64,000 bases of DNA from Jejuia pallidilutea (GCF_002973595.1 NZ_PVEO01000009.1:1-64000), one strand, 5' to 3'. Shown: positions 36,416-46,511, numbered from the stretch's first letter. Program-made: numbers and translations. Notes: generated by a model not told the origin, from the sequence alone.

Positions 36416-38221
36416 ATGGAAACAAAAGACATATTAAGAGGTGGCCAATTCCTTGTAAAAGAAAGCAACTGCGAAGACATTTTTACCCCAGAAGATTTTA
36501 ACGAGGATCAATTGATGATGAAAGAGGCTGTTAGTGAATTTGTCGACCGAGAAATTTGGTCTAAAAAGGCACAATTCGAGAAAAAAGATTATGCCTTAAC
36601 CGAATCTTGTATGCGTAAAGCAGGAGAGCTAGGTTTTTTAAGTGTTGCCGTACCCGAAGCATACGGCGGCATGGGCATGGGCTTTGTAGATACTTGCTTA
36701 GTTTGCGATTATATATCTGGAGCAACTGGCTCTTTTAGTACCGCTTTTGGTGCACACACTGGTATTGGCACTATGCCTATTACATTGTATGGTAACGAAG
36801 CGCAAAAAGAAAAGTATGTACCCAAACTGGCTACTGGCGAATGGTTTGGTTCATATTGTTTAACCGAACCCAGCGCAGGTAGCGACGCCAATTCTGGTAA
36901 AACCAAAGCTGTCCTTTCTGATGATGGAAAAACATATAAAATTACAGGGCAGAAAATGTGGATTTCAAACGCTGGATTTTGTAGTGTTATGATTGTTTTT
37001 GCACGTATTGAAGACGATAAAAATATAACTGGTTTTATTGTAGAGTACGACCCCAAAAACCCAAATGGTATTACCATGGGAGAAGAAGAACATAAATTAG
37101 GTATTCGCGCTTCTTCCACAAGACAGGTGTTTTTTAATGAAACCGTTGTTCCTGTAGAAAACATGTTATCAGAAAGAGGTAACGGTTTTAAAATTGCAAT
37201 GAACGCCCTAAACGTGGGTAGAATAAAATTAGCAGCGGCATGCTTAGATGCGCAAAGACGTACCATTACAGAATCTGTAAAATATGCTAACGAACGTATC
37301 CAGTTTAAAACCCCTATCTCTAGTTTTGGAGCAATTCGTCAAAAAATTGCTGAAATGGCTACGAACTGTTGGGTGGGTGAAGCTGCCACTTACAGAGCTG
37401 CTAAAGATATTGAAGACCGTATTGAATTGAGAAAAAACAATGGTAAAGACACACACCAAGAAGCAGAATTAAAAGGTGTTGAAGAATACGCCATTGAATG
37501 TTCAATTCTAAAAGTTGCAGTATCAGAATTTGTACAAAAATGTACCGACGAAGGTATCCAGATTTTTGGTGGTATGGGCTTTTCAGAAGAAACACCAATT
37601 GAATCGGCCTGGAGAGATGCTCGTATTGCTAGAATTTACGAAGGCACCAACGAAATAAATCGTATGTTAAGCATTGGTATGCTTATAAAAAAGGCCATGA
37701 AAGGGCACGTAAACGTTTTAGAACCTGCCATGGCCGTAAAAGAAGAGTTAATGGGCATACCTTCTTTTGATGTTCCCGATTTTTCAGAATTATTTTCAGA
37801 GGAGAAAAACATTATTAAAAATCTTAAAAAATTGTTCTTAATGGTGGCCGGTGCAGCACTTCAAAAATATGGTGAGAAAATGGATAAGCAGCAACAGTTA
37901 ATGCTCGCAGCATCAGATATTCTTATTCAAATTTATTTAGCAGAATCGGCAATTTTAAGAGCTGAAAAAATGGCTAAAAAAGAAGGTGAAGACAATGTGA
38001 AAGAACAAATAGCAATGGCTAAATTAAATTTATTTCACGCTATCGATGTTATTGAAACCGCAGGAAAACATTCTATAATTTCATTCTCTACTGGAGACGA
38101 ACAACGTATGATGCTCATGGGATTAAAACGTTATATTAAATACGTAAATATGCCTAATATTATAGAACTAAGGCATATAATTGCCGAAAAAGTAATTACT
38201 AAAAATAAATATTGTTTTTGA
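36416..38221 (+). CDS. Acyl-CoA dehydrogenase
   Basis: FAD-dependent first step of beta-oxidation. The 601-residue protein has the ACAD core in about 20-430 (FVDREIWSKK, CLTEPSAGSDAN near 153, KMWISNAGF, and the catalytic-base region ARIYEGTNEINRML near 405) and a C-terminal helical extension of about 160 residues as in VLCAD-like and Bacteroidota forms. It is the last gene of the operon; a terminator follows. The inverted-repeat element immediately upstream supplies a G-rich run at the ribosome-binding position. Confidence 0.94.
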   Translation: METKDILRGGQFLVKESNCEDIFTPEDFNEDQLMMKEAVSEFVDREIWSKKAQFEKKDYALTESCMRKAGELGFLSVAVPEAYGGMGMGFVDTCLVCDYISGATGSFSTAFGAHTGIGTMPITLYGNEAQKEKYVPKLATGEWFGSYCLTEPSAGSDANSGKTKAVLSDDGKTYKITGQKMWISNAGFCSVMIVFARIEDDKNITGFIVEYDPKNPNGITMGEEEHKLGIRASSTRQVFFNETVVPVENMLSERGNGFKIAMNALNVGRIKLAAACLDAQRRTITESVKYANERIQFKTPISSFGAIRQKIAEMATNCWVGEAATYRAAKDIEDRIELRKNNGKDTHQEAELKGVEEYAIECSILKVAVSEFVQKCTDEGIQIFGGMGFSEETPIESAWRDARIARIYEGTNEINRMLSIGMLIKKAMKGHVNVLEPAMAVKEELMGIPSFDVPDFSELFSEEKNIIKNLKKLFLMVAGAALQKYGEKMDKQQQLMLAASDILIQIYLAESAILRAEKMAKKEGEDNVKEQIAMAKLNLFHAIDVIETAGKHSIISFSTGDEQRMMLMGLKRYIKYVNMPNIIELRHIIAEKVITKNKYCF

Positions 38222-38264
38222 GTTTAAACTCAAACAATTTCGTGTGACTAATTCGAATGTAAAG

Positions 38265-38297
38265 ACGTCTCAAATTCAATTTTGAGGCGTTTTTTTA
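38265..38297 (+). terminator. Terminator after the beta-oxidation operon
   Basis: ACGTCTCAAA (38265-38274) pairs with TTTGAGGCGT (38281-38290), with one wobble, followed by seven T. Confidence 0.88.
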
Positions 38298-38322
38298 TTA
38301 CTTTAGTTAAAAATAAAATTTT

Positions 38323-39654
38323 ATGAAAAAAGTTCTATTTCTTACTCTACTATTATTTTCTAATTTTAATTTCTCTCAAAACCAACAAGATATTTACAAT
38401 ATTATTAATGCTGTTTCCGCAGAACGCATAAAAAGCGATGTACAAACACTTGTAAATTTTGGTACTCGAAATACATTTAGCGATACTATTTCTGAAACGC
38501 GAGGTATTGGTGCTGCTAGACGTTGGATTAAAAAGGAGTTTGAAACAATTTCTAATACTTGTGAAAATTGTTTAGATGTTTTTTATCAAAAAGATTTCGT
38601 AACCAAAGAAGGTAATAGGCGTGTACCACACGATGCTTGGGTGGTAAATGTGGTTGCCATTCAAAAAGGCACAAAATACCCAAATCGCTATATCATTATG
38701 AGTGGCGATATAGATTCTCGTGCTAGTGATACTATGGATTTTACAACAGATGCACCTGGTGCTAACGATAACGCATCGGGTATGGCAGGCACCCTAGAAG
38801 CTGCTCGCGTACTATCAAAATATAAATTTGAAAGCAGTATTGTTTATGTAGGCTTATCTGGTGAAGAACAAGGCTTGTTTGGTGGTGCTGGTTTAGCAAA
38901 ATATGCTAAAGACAACAATTGGGATATTATCGGTGTTTTAAATAATGATATGATTGGGAATATTAAAGGTGTAGATGGTGTGATTGATAACAGAACATTT
39001 AGAATTTTTTCTGAACCTGTTCCTGCTAATGAAACAGAACGCCAAAGAACATTAAGACGTTTTTACGGTGGTGAGGTTGATGGTATTTCTAGGCAACTAG
39101 CCCGTTATGTTTACAAAAATACCAAAACCTACATGCCCGAAATGAACCCAATGATGGTATATAGGCTAGACCGCTTTGGTCGCGGTGGCCATCATCGTCC
39201 GTTTAACGATTTGGGGTTTGCTGGAATTCGTATTATGGAAGCCCACGAAAACTATACACAGCAACACCAAGACATTCGAGAGGAAAATGGGATAAAATAT
39301 GGCGACGTTATTGAGCATGTTAACTTTGCATACGCTAAAAAACTCACTGCTGTAAATGCTATTAATTTAGCGAGTTTAGCATGGGCTCCACCAACACCTA
39401 AAGAGGTTGCCATAGGGGGTGTTGTAGAACCCTCAGCCAAATTTAAATGGGATAAAGTAGAAGGCGCTAAAGGCTATAAAATTTATTGGCGAGACACCAC
39501 CTCGCCTACTTGGGATTACAGTAGGTATGTTGGTGATGTTTCAGAATTCACACTAAATGGTATCGTTATTGATAATTATTTCTTCGGAATTGCAGCTGTT
39601 GGTGAAAACGGATTTGAAAGTCCTGTAGTGTTTCCTAATCAGGTAATGCGATAA
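38323..39654 (+). CDS. Secreted M28-family metallopeptidase
   Basis: A 443-residue exported zinc peptidase (signal peptide about 1-18, ending NFNFSQ). M28 ligand sites are recognisable: ANDNASG (about 148), the catalytic Glu pair in SGEEQGL (about 180), LNNDMIG (about 209) and the distal His in GHHRPF (about 289). The first ligand position, normally His in a GxHxDS motif, reads SGDIDSR (about 127), i.e. Asp instead of His. A fibronectin-type-III-like tail (about 360-443, KWDKVEGAKGYKIYWRD) follows. First of three co-directional peptidase genes. Confidence 0.88.
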   Translation: MKKVLFLTLLLFSNFNFSQNQQDIYNIINAVSAERIKSDVQTLVNFGTRNTFSDTISETRGIGAARRWIKKEFETISNTCENCLDVFYQKDFVTKEGNRRVPHDAWVVNVVAIQKGTKYPNRYIIMSGDIDSRASDTMDFTTDAPGANDNASGMAGTLEAARVLSKYKFESSIVYVGLSGEEQGLFGGAGLAKYAKDNNWDIIGVLNNDMIGNIKGVDGVIDNRTFRIFSEPVPANETERQRTLRRFYGGEVDGISRQLARYVYKNTKTYMPEMNPMMVYRLDRFGRGGHHRPFNDLGFAGIRIMEAHENYTQQHQDIREENGIKYGDVIEHVNFAYAKKLTAVNAINLASLAWAPPTPKEVAIGGVVEPSAKFKWDKVEGAKGYKIYWRDTTSPTWDYSRYVGDVSEFTLNGIVIDNYFFGIAAVGENGFESPVVFPNQVMR

Positions 39655-39655
39655 A

Positions 39656-40462
39656 ATGATTTTAAGACTAAGTTTAGTTGTAATAATTATTATGTGCGCC
39701 AGCTGTTCAAAAACTGCAAATAATAAAGGTAATATTGTTTTTGAACTATCAAATGACTCATTAAAAGTAGTTTATAAAAATCCATTTTTATGTCCTGCTT
39801 TTACAAAAGTTAAAAATATTAAAAATGGTGATGAATCCTATGTACAATCTAAACCAAAAGAAACTTCCCTAGTGATGAGCTTTAAAAAAGATCATATGGA
39901 TACCACTACTATTTTAAATACTTACAAGTTCACACATTATTATGGTTTTTATGAAGCCAATAAGCAAGCTTACGATACCCTTTTTAACTATGCGCTACCC
40001 TTTTCGAGAGGAAAACAATATAAAATCATCCAAGGTTATAATGGCGATTTTACACATAACACGAACTTTTCAAGATACACTCTAGATTTCAATTTAAAAA
40101 TAGGTGATACTATAAATGCATCTCGTGATGGAGTTGTTATAAAAATTATAGAGCAACATAACAAACAAGGTACAACAAAGAAATACAGACCTTATGGAAA
40201 TCATATTATTATATACCATAAGGATAATACATTTGCGCAATACGTGCATTTAAAACAATATGGAAGTTTGGTTAAAGTTGGAGATTCAGTTAAAACTAAT
40301 CAGCCAATTGCATTATCTGGTTTTACAGGCTTAACCACTATACCACATTTGCATTTTGGAGTTTTTAAGGCCACAACAAATGGATTTGTTTCAATTCCAA
40401 TACTTCTAGATTCAATTCCAGGGAAAAAATACACCAAAAATAAAATTGCAGTAAATGATTAA
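39656..40462 (+). CDS. M23-family (LytM) metallopeptidase, lipoprotein
   Basis: A 268-residue protein with a short hydrophobic N-terminus ending in IIMCASC, a lipobox-like site. The LytM domain covers about 125-255: the zinc motif is spread as THNTNFSRYTLDF with a longer His-to-Asp spacing than in classical M23, then SRDGVVIKI, GNHIIIYH and the PHLHFGV motif near 230. It probably cuts peptidoglycan or peptide cross-links. It starts one base after the M28 stop and overlaps the M1 gene by 8 bases, so the three are translationally coupled. Confidence 0.87.
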   Translation: MILRLSLVVIIIMCASCSKTANNKGNIVFELSNDSLKVVYKNPFLCPAFTKVKNIKNGDESYVQSKPKETSLVMSFKKDHMDTTTILNTYKFTHYYGFYEANKQAYDTLFNYALPFSRGKQYKIIQGYNGDFTHNTNFSRYTLDFNLKIGDTINASRDGVVIKIIEQHNKQGTTKKYRPYGNHIIIYHKDNTFAQYVHLKQYGSLVKVGDSVKTNQPIALSGFTGLTTIPHLHFGVFKATTNGFVSIPILLDSIPGKKYTKNKIAVND

Positions 40463-42101
40463 TTATAAATACCTTCTATTTTTATTTATATCTTTTCTAT
40501 CGTTAGCCTCTTTTGCTCAAGGGCTTTTACAAGAAAAGACAAATTTCTCGAGACAAGATACGCTAAGAGGTAGCATAACACCAGAACGCGAATGGTGGGA
40601 TTTATCCTATTATCATTTAGACATAAAGGTTGAACCTGATAAAAAATTTATTTCAGGTAAAAACACAATTCAATATAAGGTCTTAAAGGAAAATTCTGTG
40701 ATGCAAATTGATTTGCAATCCCCAATGAAGTTGCTAAAAGCTACCCAAAACGGAAACGAGTTGACTATAAAACACGATGGAAACGCCCATTTTATTTCTT
40801 TAATAGAAGTTCAAAATGTAGGAGATGTAAATCGTATTGAAGTGTACTACGAAGGACATCCTAAAGAAGCTGTTAGAGCACCTTGGGATGGCGGTATTTC
40901 TTGGAAGCGAGACAAAAACAACAATCATTTTATAGCATCATCCTGTCAAGGCCTTGGAGCTAGCGTATGGTGGCCATGTAAAGACCATATGTATGATGAG
41001 GTTGATAGTATGAAAATTAGCGTAAATGTACCATACAAATTAATAAATGTATCAAATGGAAGACTACGTTTAGTTGAAAGAATTGGCGATACTAAAACCT
41101 ACCATTGGGTGGTAAAAAATCCCATAAATAACTATGGCGTCAATATCAATATTGGTGATTATGTAAACTTTTCTGAGGTGTATAACGGTATGGCTGGAAA
41201 CTTAGATATGGATTATTATGTATTAAGTTACAACCTAGAAAAAGCCAAAGTACAATTTAAGCAAGCACCTAAAATGATGGAGGCCTTCGAGTATTGGTTT
41301 GGGCAGTACCCGTTTTATGCCGATAGCTTTAAGTTGGTAGAAGTGCCGTATTTGGGCATGGAGCACCAAAGCTCTGTCACTTATGGCAATGGGTTTAAAA
41401 ATGGGTATTTAGGTCGCGATTTATCAAATACTGGTTGGGGGCTAAAATTCGATTTTATAATTATTCACGAAGCTGGCCACGAGTGGTTTGCTAATAGTAT
41501 TACAAATAAAGATGTTGCAGATATGTGGATTCACGAAAGTTTTACCTCTTACTCTGAAAGCTTGTACTTAGAATACTATTTTGGAAAGGAAGCTGGAGCA
41601 GAATATGTAATTGGCAAAAGAAAAAACATAGCAAACGACAGACCAATAATAGGATGTTATAATGTAAACAAAGAAGGATCTTCAGACATGTATTTTAAAG
41701 GTGAAAACATGCTGCATACCCTTCGCCAATTGGTTGAAGACGATAAAAAATGGCGACAAATGCTACGAGGTTTGAACAGGGCGTTTTACCACCAAACAGT
41801 GACTACAAAACAAGTTGAAGATTATATAAGTAAAACTTTGGAAAAAGATTTAACCGAATTTTTTAATCAATATCTTAGAACAACAAAAATACCTACACTT
41901 GAATATAAGTTTGACAAAAAAAATTTAGAATACAGATACACTAATATAGTTAAGGGCTTTGATATGCCTATTCAAGTGAAAATAAATGATGAGGAACACT
42001 GGTTATTTCCTAATGCTGAATGGCAAACTTTAAAACAAGATGATAGAATAAATACTTTTACAGTAGATAAAGACTTCTACATCTTTTCAAAGCCTCTTTA
42101 A
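40455..42101 (+). CDS. Secreted M1-family aminopeptidase
   Basis: A 548-residue gluzincin aminopeptidase with a signal peptide (about 1-22, ending LASFAQ). The zinc site is HEAGH at about 338-342 with the third ligand Glu 19 residues downstream in WIHESF (about 361); the exopeptidase signature region GMEHQSSVTYGNG lies near 308. The N-terminal beta-domain starts ITPEREWWDLSYYHLDI. It overlaps the M23 gene by 8 bases. With M28 and M23 it forms an exported peptidase operon. Confidence 0.92.
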   Translation: MINYKYLLFLFISFLSLASFAQGLLQEKTNFSRQDTLRGSITPEREWWDLSYYHLDIKVEPDKKFISGKNTIQYKVLKENSVMQIDLQSPMKLLKATQNGNELTIKHDGNAHFISLIEVQNVGDVNRIEVYYEGHPKEAVRAPWDGGISWKRDKNNNHFIASSCQGLGASVWWPCKDHMYDEVDSMKISVNVPYKLINVSNGRLRLVERIGDTKTYHWVVKNPINNYGVNINIGDYVNFSEVYNGMAGNLDMDYYVLSYNLEKAKVQFKQAPKMMEAFEYWFGQYPFYADSFKLVEVPYLGMEHQSSVTYGNGFKNGYLGRDLSNTGWGLKFDFIIIHEAGHEWFANSITNKDVADMWIHESFTSYSESLYLEYYFGKEAGAEYVIGKRKNIANDRPIIGCYNVNKEGSSDMYFKGENMLHTLRQLVEDDKKWRQMLRGLNRAFYHQTVTTKQVEDYISKTLEKDLTEFFNQYLRTTKIPTLEYKFDKKNLEYRYTNIVKGFDMPIQVKINDEEHWLFPNAEWQTLKQDDRINTFTVDKDFYIFSKPL

Positions 42102-42193
42102 ACTAAGGGAAATATATATTAAAATATTTTAAACACCATACCATTTTTATAAGGCACTTAACTTTCAATTACATTATTATGATACAAAAAGGA

Positions 42194-43075
42194 CTACGGA
42201 TTAATAAATGCGTTTATGTCTTTTAAGCTTAATTTTGGATTAGCCCCTTCACTTTGTGCTACCAAAGCCCCTACCCCACAAGCAAAATCTATAGCATCTT
42301 GGGGATTTTCTTTACGTAGCAGTTGACTTATCAAAGATGCCAAAAAAGCATCTCCAGCACCAACCGTATCTTTAACCTTAATTTTATAACCACTATTATA
42401 ATATAATGCGCCATCGCATAATAAAACGGCACCATGCACGCCTTTGGTTACACAAATACGCTTTGTTTTTGTTTGGTCTGCTATAAACTTTAAATTTTGT
42501 TCTAAGGAATTGAATTTTGAATTTAAAAACCCTGCTACTTCATAAAGTTCATCATCATTAAACTTTATAAAATCTGCCTTCTGCATTAAATACATCAAAA
42601 TATCTTTTGAGTAATGGGGTGGCCTTAGATTAAGATCAAAAATATTATATTTAGAGAGCTCTAGGAGGTTATAAAGCGTGTTTTTAGATAAATTGTCTCT
42701 TGTAACTAAACTCCCAAAGACCAGTGCATCGGCATTTTTTACAAGATTACCCATTTCTTTAGTTAAACTTATTTTATCCCAAGCACTTGGGTAGGCAATA
42801 TCGTAGGTTGCAGAGCCATTTTTGTTTAAATTCACCTGTACCACGCCTGTGTTGTACGCGTTAGTAACCTGAATACAAGAAGCATCTACACCATTAGCCT
42901 GAATATATTCCAATAGTTTAGTCCCTAACACATCATTTCCAATGGCACTAACCATGCTAATATTATGGCTAAAAGTATTTAACCTTAAAGCTACATTTAA
43001 GGGTGCACCACCTATTTTCTTTTTATCAGGGAAAACATCCCATAGCACTTCACCAAAACAAACTATATTCGACAT
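42194..43075 (-). CDS. PfkB-family carbohydrate kinase, probable fructokinase
   Basis: A 293-residue ribokinase-fold sugar kinase. It has the N-terminal substrate motif KKIGGAPLNVALRL (about 19-32) and the C-terminal ATP/anion-hole signature DTVGAGDAFLAS (about 236-247). The GEVLWDVFPDKKKIGGAP opening is typical of bacterial fructokinases. It is the third gene of the operon with the disaccharide-phosphate synthase and the phosphatase/glycosidase fusion, so it probably phosphorylates fructose released by the glycosidase. Confidence 0.85.
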   Translation of the reverse strand: MSNIVCFGEVLWDVFPDKKKIGGAPLNVALRLNTFSHNISMVSAIGNDVLGTKLLEYIQANGVDASCIQVTNAYNTGVVQVNLNKNGSATYDIAYPSAWDKISLTKEMGNLVKNADALVFGSLVTRDNLSKNTLYNLLELSKYNIFDLNLRPPHYSKDILMYLMQKADFIKFNDDELYEVAGFLNSKFNSLEQNLKFIADQTKTKRICVTKGVHGAVLLCDGALYYNSGYKIKVKDTVGAGDAFLASLISQLLRKENPQDAIDFACGVGALVAQSEGANPKLSLKDINAFINP

Positions 43076-43130
43076 AATACTATAAACTACAAGATTACAC
43101 TACAAACTTACTATACCACTAGATTATACA

Positions 43131-44405
43131 CTAATAAATATTAGACTCCATGGTACGTTGATTGATAGAATTTTTAAATTTCTCTAAAATACGTTTCGCA
43201 ATACCCGTCCACCCAAAATTACGTCTTGCAAAACGAGCCCCTTCAACAGATAATTCATTTCTTAAAGTAGGATATAAAAGCGGCATAGACATCATAGCTC
43301 CAAATTCAATGGGTCTATGCGGATCTGCAAATAAGGCTTGATTTCCAAAATCAATTAAATCGTACAAACCACCATGTACAGTTACAACGCTTGGAGTTCC
43401 GCAAGCCATAGCTTCTATGGCTACCATACCAAAAGGTTCGTATCTAGAAGGCATTGCAAAAATATTTGCAGAACGGTAAACATTAGCTAAATCTTCATCT
43501 GCAATATAGTTTTTCCACTTAATTTTATCTTGCACACCAAGCTCATTAGCTAGAGTTTTTAATTTTTTAATGCCCTGTTTATCTTGCGCAGAATCTCCCC
43601 CTATGGCTGCTACTAATCTTGCTTCGGGACACAATTGAAAAACAGTTGGAAGCGATTTTATAAGTAAATCGTAACCTTTATTATGAGCCATTCTACCCAA
43701 AGCTAAAATATCGGTTGGATGAATATCGTATTTTGCCCTTATTTTATCGTTTTCTTTGGTTGGTACTGGATAAAACCTGTTTTCATCAATTCCTGGAGGC
43801 ACCATACTACAATTACGAGGTAAAACATCGTATTGTTGCACCAATAAGTCTACCTGTGGCAACGTAGTTGCAATAACGTGGTTACACATTTGAAATACAA
43901 AGTACTCTTTTCGAATACGCTCTTTAAAGCGGTATTTTTTCTCCATGTCTTTCTCCTCCATATCACTGCCCATGGTATGCTGTTTCCACCAACCTAACGA
44001 ATGTGGCGTATGTACATGTGAAATACCTAGCTCTTCAGCAATTTTTTGTCCTGCCCAACCTGCATCCCAATAGTGAGAATACACAATATCGTATTTTTTA
44101 CGCTCTTTTTTTATGGCTGCTAGTGTATTAGTAACAAACTTTTTTAAATGGTCGTGCATATCTTCTTTTCGGATAAATTCTTTACCTCCAAAGGGAATAC
44201 GCCATACCTTAAAATTTTCATATACTTCGTCATATTCTGGCTGATCTTCAAACTGTCGTGTTACTAAATCTACACGTTTTCCTAGTCTGCTAAATCTATC
44301 TGCAAGTTCTAATACATACACTACTTGTCCCCCTGTATCTGGTTTTCCTAATTCTGGATTTGCAGCTACGTAACCGTGTAAAGAGATCATTAATATAGAC
44401 TTCAT
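43131..44405 (-). CDS. GT4 glycosyltransferase, sucrose-/mannosylfructose-phosphate synthase-like
   Basis: A 424-residue retaining GT-B glycosyltransferase. The segments DTGGQVVYVLELA (about 23-35), TRQFEDQPEYDEV, SHYWDAGWAGQ, HTPHSLGWWK and the C-terminal EX7E region RYEPFGMVAIEAM (about 322-334) resemble bacterial mannosylfructose-phosphate synthase (MfpsA) and sucrose-phosphate synthase. These transfer a hexose from GDP-mannose or UDP-glucose to fructose-6-phosphate. The donor cannot be told from sequence by eye. It follows the phosphatase fusion by 18 bases. Confidence 0.85.
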   Translation of the reverse strand: MKSILMISLHGYVAANPELGKPDTGGQVVYVLELADRFSRLGKRVDLVTRQFEDQPEYDEVYENFKVWRIPFGGKEFIRKEDMHDHLKKFVTNTLAAIKKERKKYDIVYSHYWDAGWAGQKIAEELGISHVHTPHSLGWWKQHTMGSDMEEKDMEKKYRFKERIRKEYFVFQMCNHVIATTLPQVDLLVQQYDVLPRNCSMVPPGIDENRFYPVPTKENDKIRAKYDIHPTDILALGRMAHNKGYDLLIKSLPTVFQLCPEARLVAAIGGDSAQDKQGIKKLKTLANELGVQDKIKWKNYIADEDLANVYRSANIFAMPSRYEPFGMVAIEAMACGTPSVVTVHGGLYDLIDFGNQALFADPHRPIEFGAMMSMPLLYPTLRNELSVEGARFARRNFGWTGIAKRILEKFKNSINQRTMESNIY

Positions 44406-44423
44406 AATTTTTAAGTTTTAAGT

Positions 44424-46511
44424 TTATTTTTTAATTATTTTTAAATCATGGCAAGCTGAAATATATTGCGCTGCAGACCATGCTTGATAAGCTTTCCCCA
44501 TAGGTTTACCCGTTGTACCATGCGCCCATTCTGTAAATTCCCATTCGTCGTTTATACCTTCTTTATTAATAAGTGCCAGTTTGTGCAACTCTAAAATCGC
44601 AACATCTTTTAAACCTAGTTTATTAATAAATTTTACCCAAAACCCACCAACAAATGGCCAAATACCACCGTTATGGTAATGGTTTGGAAGGTTTAATAGA
44701 TTAACAGTGTAGTAGGGCCTCCAGTCTGGATCTCCAGGACTTACTACAGGGTATACATTTGCTACTGGAAACGGATCGTTAACTCCAACACCTAACATAA
44801 ATTTAAATGTTTGGTGTGCTTTTTCTGCATCTATAGTACCGTGCAAAAATGCTAAAACATTTCCTAGCACATCACATCGCCAACTAAAATCGAATGGTGT
44901 AGTTTGCGCTATTAAGTAAGATGTATCGCCTAGTGTAAATTGCTTTTCTGCAAAAGAAACCGATTGAAATAATTGTTGCTGGGTAGAAGGCCAAAAGTTT
45001 TGAACTATTTCCTTCTTTATAACTTGAGACCAGCGAATATACTCACCCGCCTGTTCATGATCTCCCAACATTTCTAACATACGCCCAAAACACACGTTAG
45101 AGCGATACCATAATATTTCATCGTACAATATATTGTAGCTTCTTCCAAACAAATCAGTCCAATCGCCAGCTTCAGGAATTTCCAATAAAGCATCATTATT
45201 ACTATCGTGGGCGCCTAACCATCGCATGGTTTCTTTTATAGCAGAAATATGTTCTCTTAAAAACTTAATATCCTTAGTAACATTTACATATTCGTAAAAT
45301 GCTATAACTACCCAAATACCACTATCTATAGAACAAATACCACCTACGCCTGAATAATCGGGTACGTTATCTTTTATACGAACGTTAGAAGGAATCTGTC
45401 CGCTTCTAGAAATATGTTCGAATAAGGTAAGCAATGTTTGTCTAGCGCACTTATGTATTTCTTCATCTTTATGAATTAACGGTAGCGCGCCAATAACTGT
45501 AATAGCGCCATCTCTGGCCCAAACGCTATAGTAATTTTCGTCTGTACCGTGGGCTACATTATCTTTAATTGAACATGCCGAAAAACCTAACGGGGTAATA
45601 TTCTTTTTTAAAGCGTCTACAGCTTTAACATAACCTTCTTTAATAAGTGCTACTTTCTCATCATCATCTTCGGAAGCAACACTGTCTAGTTCTTTTTTTA
45701 TAAAAAAGTCTTCGCTATGGTCTATATCGCATTGTATTTTTGCTTCTTCTGGTAAAATACCATAATATATCAATCCTTCTACAATGCCATCGCCTTGTTC
45801 CTGTTCAGAATGATAAACCTGTCTGTGCTTGGTATATTTATATAATTCTTCATGCGCATTAGATACTACAATACCTTTAATATTTTTAATATCGAACATT
45901 GCAGAATCGTTACCGCTGTCTCCCGCAACCAGAGCCTGATGGGTTTTTAAATTTAGTTTTTTTAATAGCCACTGTAAAGCATTACCTTTATTTGCATATT
46001 TTGGCAAAACATCCAAAAACTTATCGCCGGAATAAACTACATTAACGTGCATATTGGCCTCGGCAAAATCTTGTTCTATACTCGAAATTAAATCGGGCGT
46101 TGCATCATGAAAAAAGTAGCTTCGTTTATAGGCATGTTGAAACCTAATAGGTTGCTCGCTTATGGGGTGCTGTATACTTTGTATCAAATCTTCTACAGAT
46201 TTTAAATCCCAACCATCGTCTAAAACATCGTTAAACTCTTTTACAATACAATTATTATTAAAATCATATATATGTGTACCTACTCCCGAAATTATATAAT
46301 CTGGACGAGGTAAAATACCCTTATCAATCAAATTAAGAACGTCATCAATTAAACGCCCAGTGTTATAAGTTAACAGCACGTTTTTTGGTTTGAACTTTTC
46401 CCAAGCTGTTTTAAAATTGCTTTTATAGGTATGAAAATCTATTAAGGTATTATCTATATCAAATGAAAGCAATTGTATATCGGCCTGATCATGGGTTGTG
46501 ATTTTACTCAT
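44424..46511 (-). CDS. HAD phosphatase - GH100-like glycosidase fusion
   Basis: A 695-residue two-enzyme protein. Residues about 1-255 are a HAD-IIB phosphatase of the sucrose-phosphatase type: DIDNT at 18-22, LTYNTGR, and GDSGND near 207. Residues about 285-690 form an (alpha/alpha)6 glycosidase with WARDG, IDSGIW (Asp near 396), GDWTDLF, HYHNGGIWP and EWAHGTTGKPMG (Glu near 661), a pattern resembling GH100 neutral invertases and amylo-alpha-1,6-glucosidases. It heads an operon with the synthase-like transferase and fructokinase, so it may both finish synthesis of a fructose disaccharide and hydrolyse it. Specificity is inferred. Confidence 0.8.
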   Translation of the reverse strand: MSKITTHDQADIQLLSFDIDNTLIDFHTYKSNFKTAWEKFKPKNVLLTYNTGRLIDDVLNLIDKGILPRPDYIISGVGTHIYDFNNNCIVKEFNDVLDDGWDLKSVEDLIQSIQHPISEQPIRFQHAYKRSYFFHDATPDLISSIEQDFAEANMHVNVVYSGDKFLDVLPKYANKGNALQWLLKKLNLKTHQALVAGDSGNDSAMFDIKNIKGIVVSNAHEELYKYTKHRQVYHSEQEQGDGIVEGLIYYGILPEEAKIQCDIDHSEDFFIKKELDSVASEDDDEKVALIKEGYVKAVDALKKNITPLGFSACSIKDNVAHGTDENYYSVWARDGAITVIGALPLIHKDEEIHKCARQTLLTLFEHISRSGQIPSNVRIKDNVPDYSGVGGICSIDSGIWVVIAFYEYVNVTKDIKFLREHISAIKETMRWLGAHDSNNDALLEIPEAGDWTDLFGRSYNILYDEILWYRSNVCFGRMLEMLGDHEQAGEYIRWSQVIKKEIVQNFWPSTQQQLFQSVSFAEKQFTLGDTSYLIAQTTPFDFSWRCDVLGNVLAFLHGTIDAEKAHQTFKFMLGVGVNDPFPVANVYPVVSPGDPDWRPYYTVNLLNLPNHYHNGGIWPFVGGFWVKFINKLGLKDVAILELHKLALINKEGINDEWEFTEWAHGTTGKPMGKAYQAWSAAQYISACHDLKIIKK

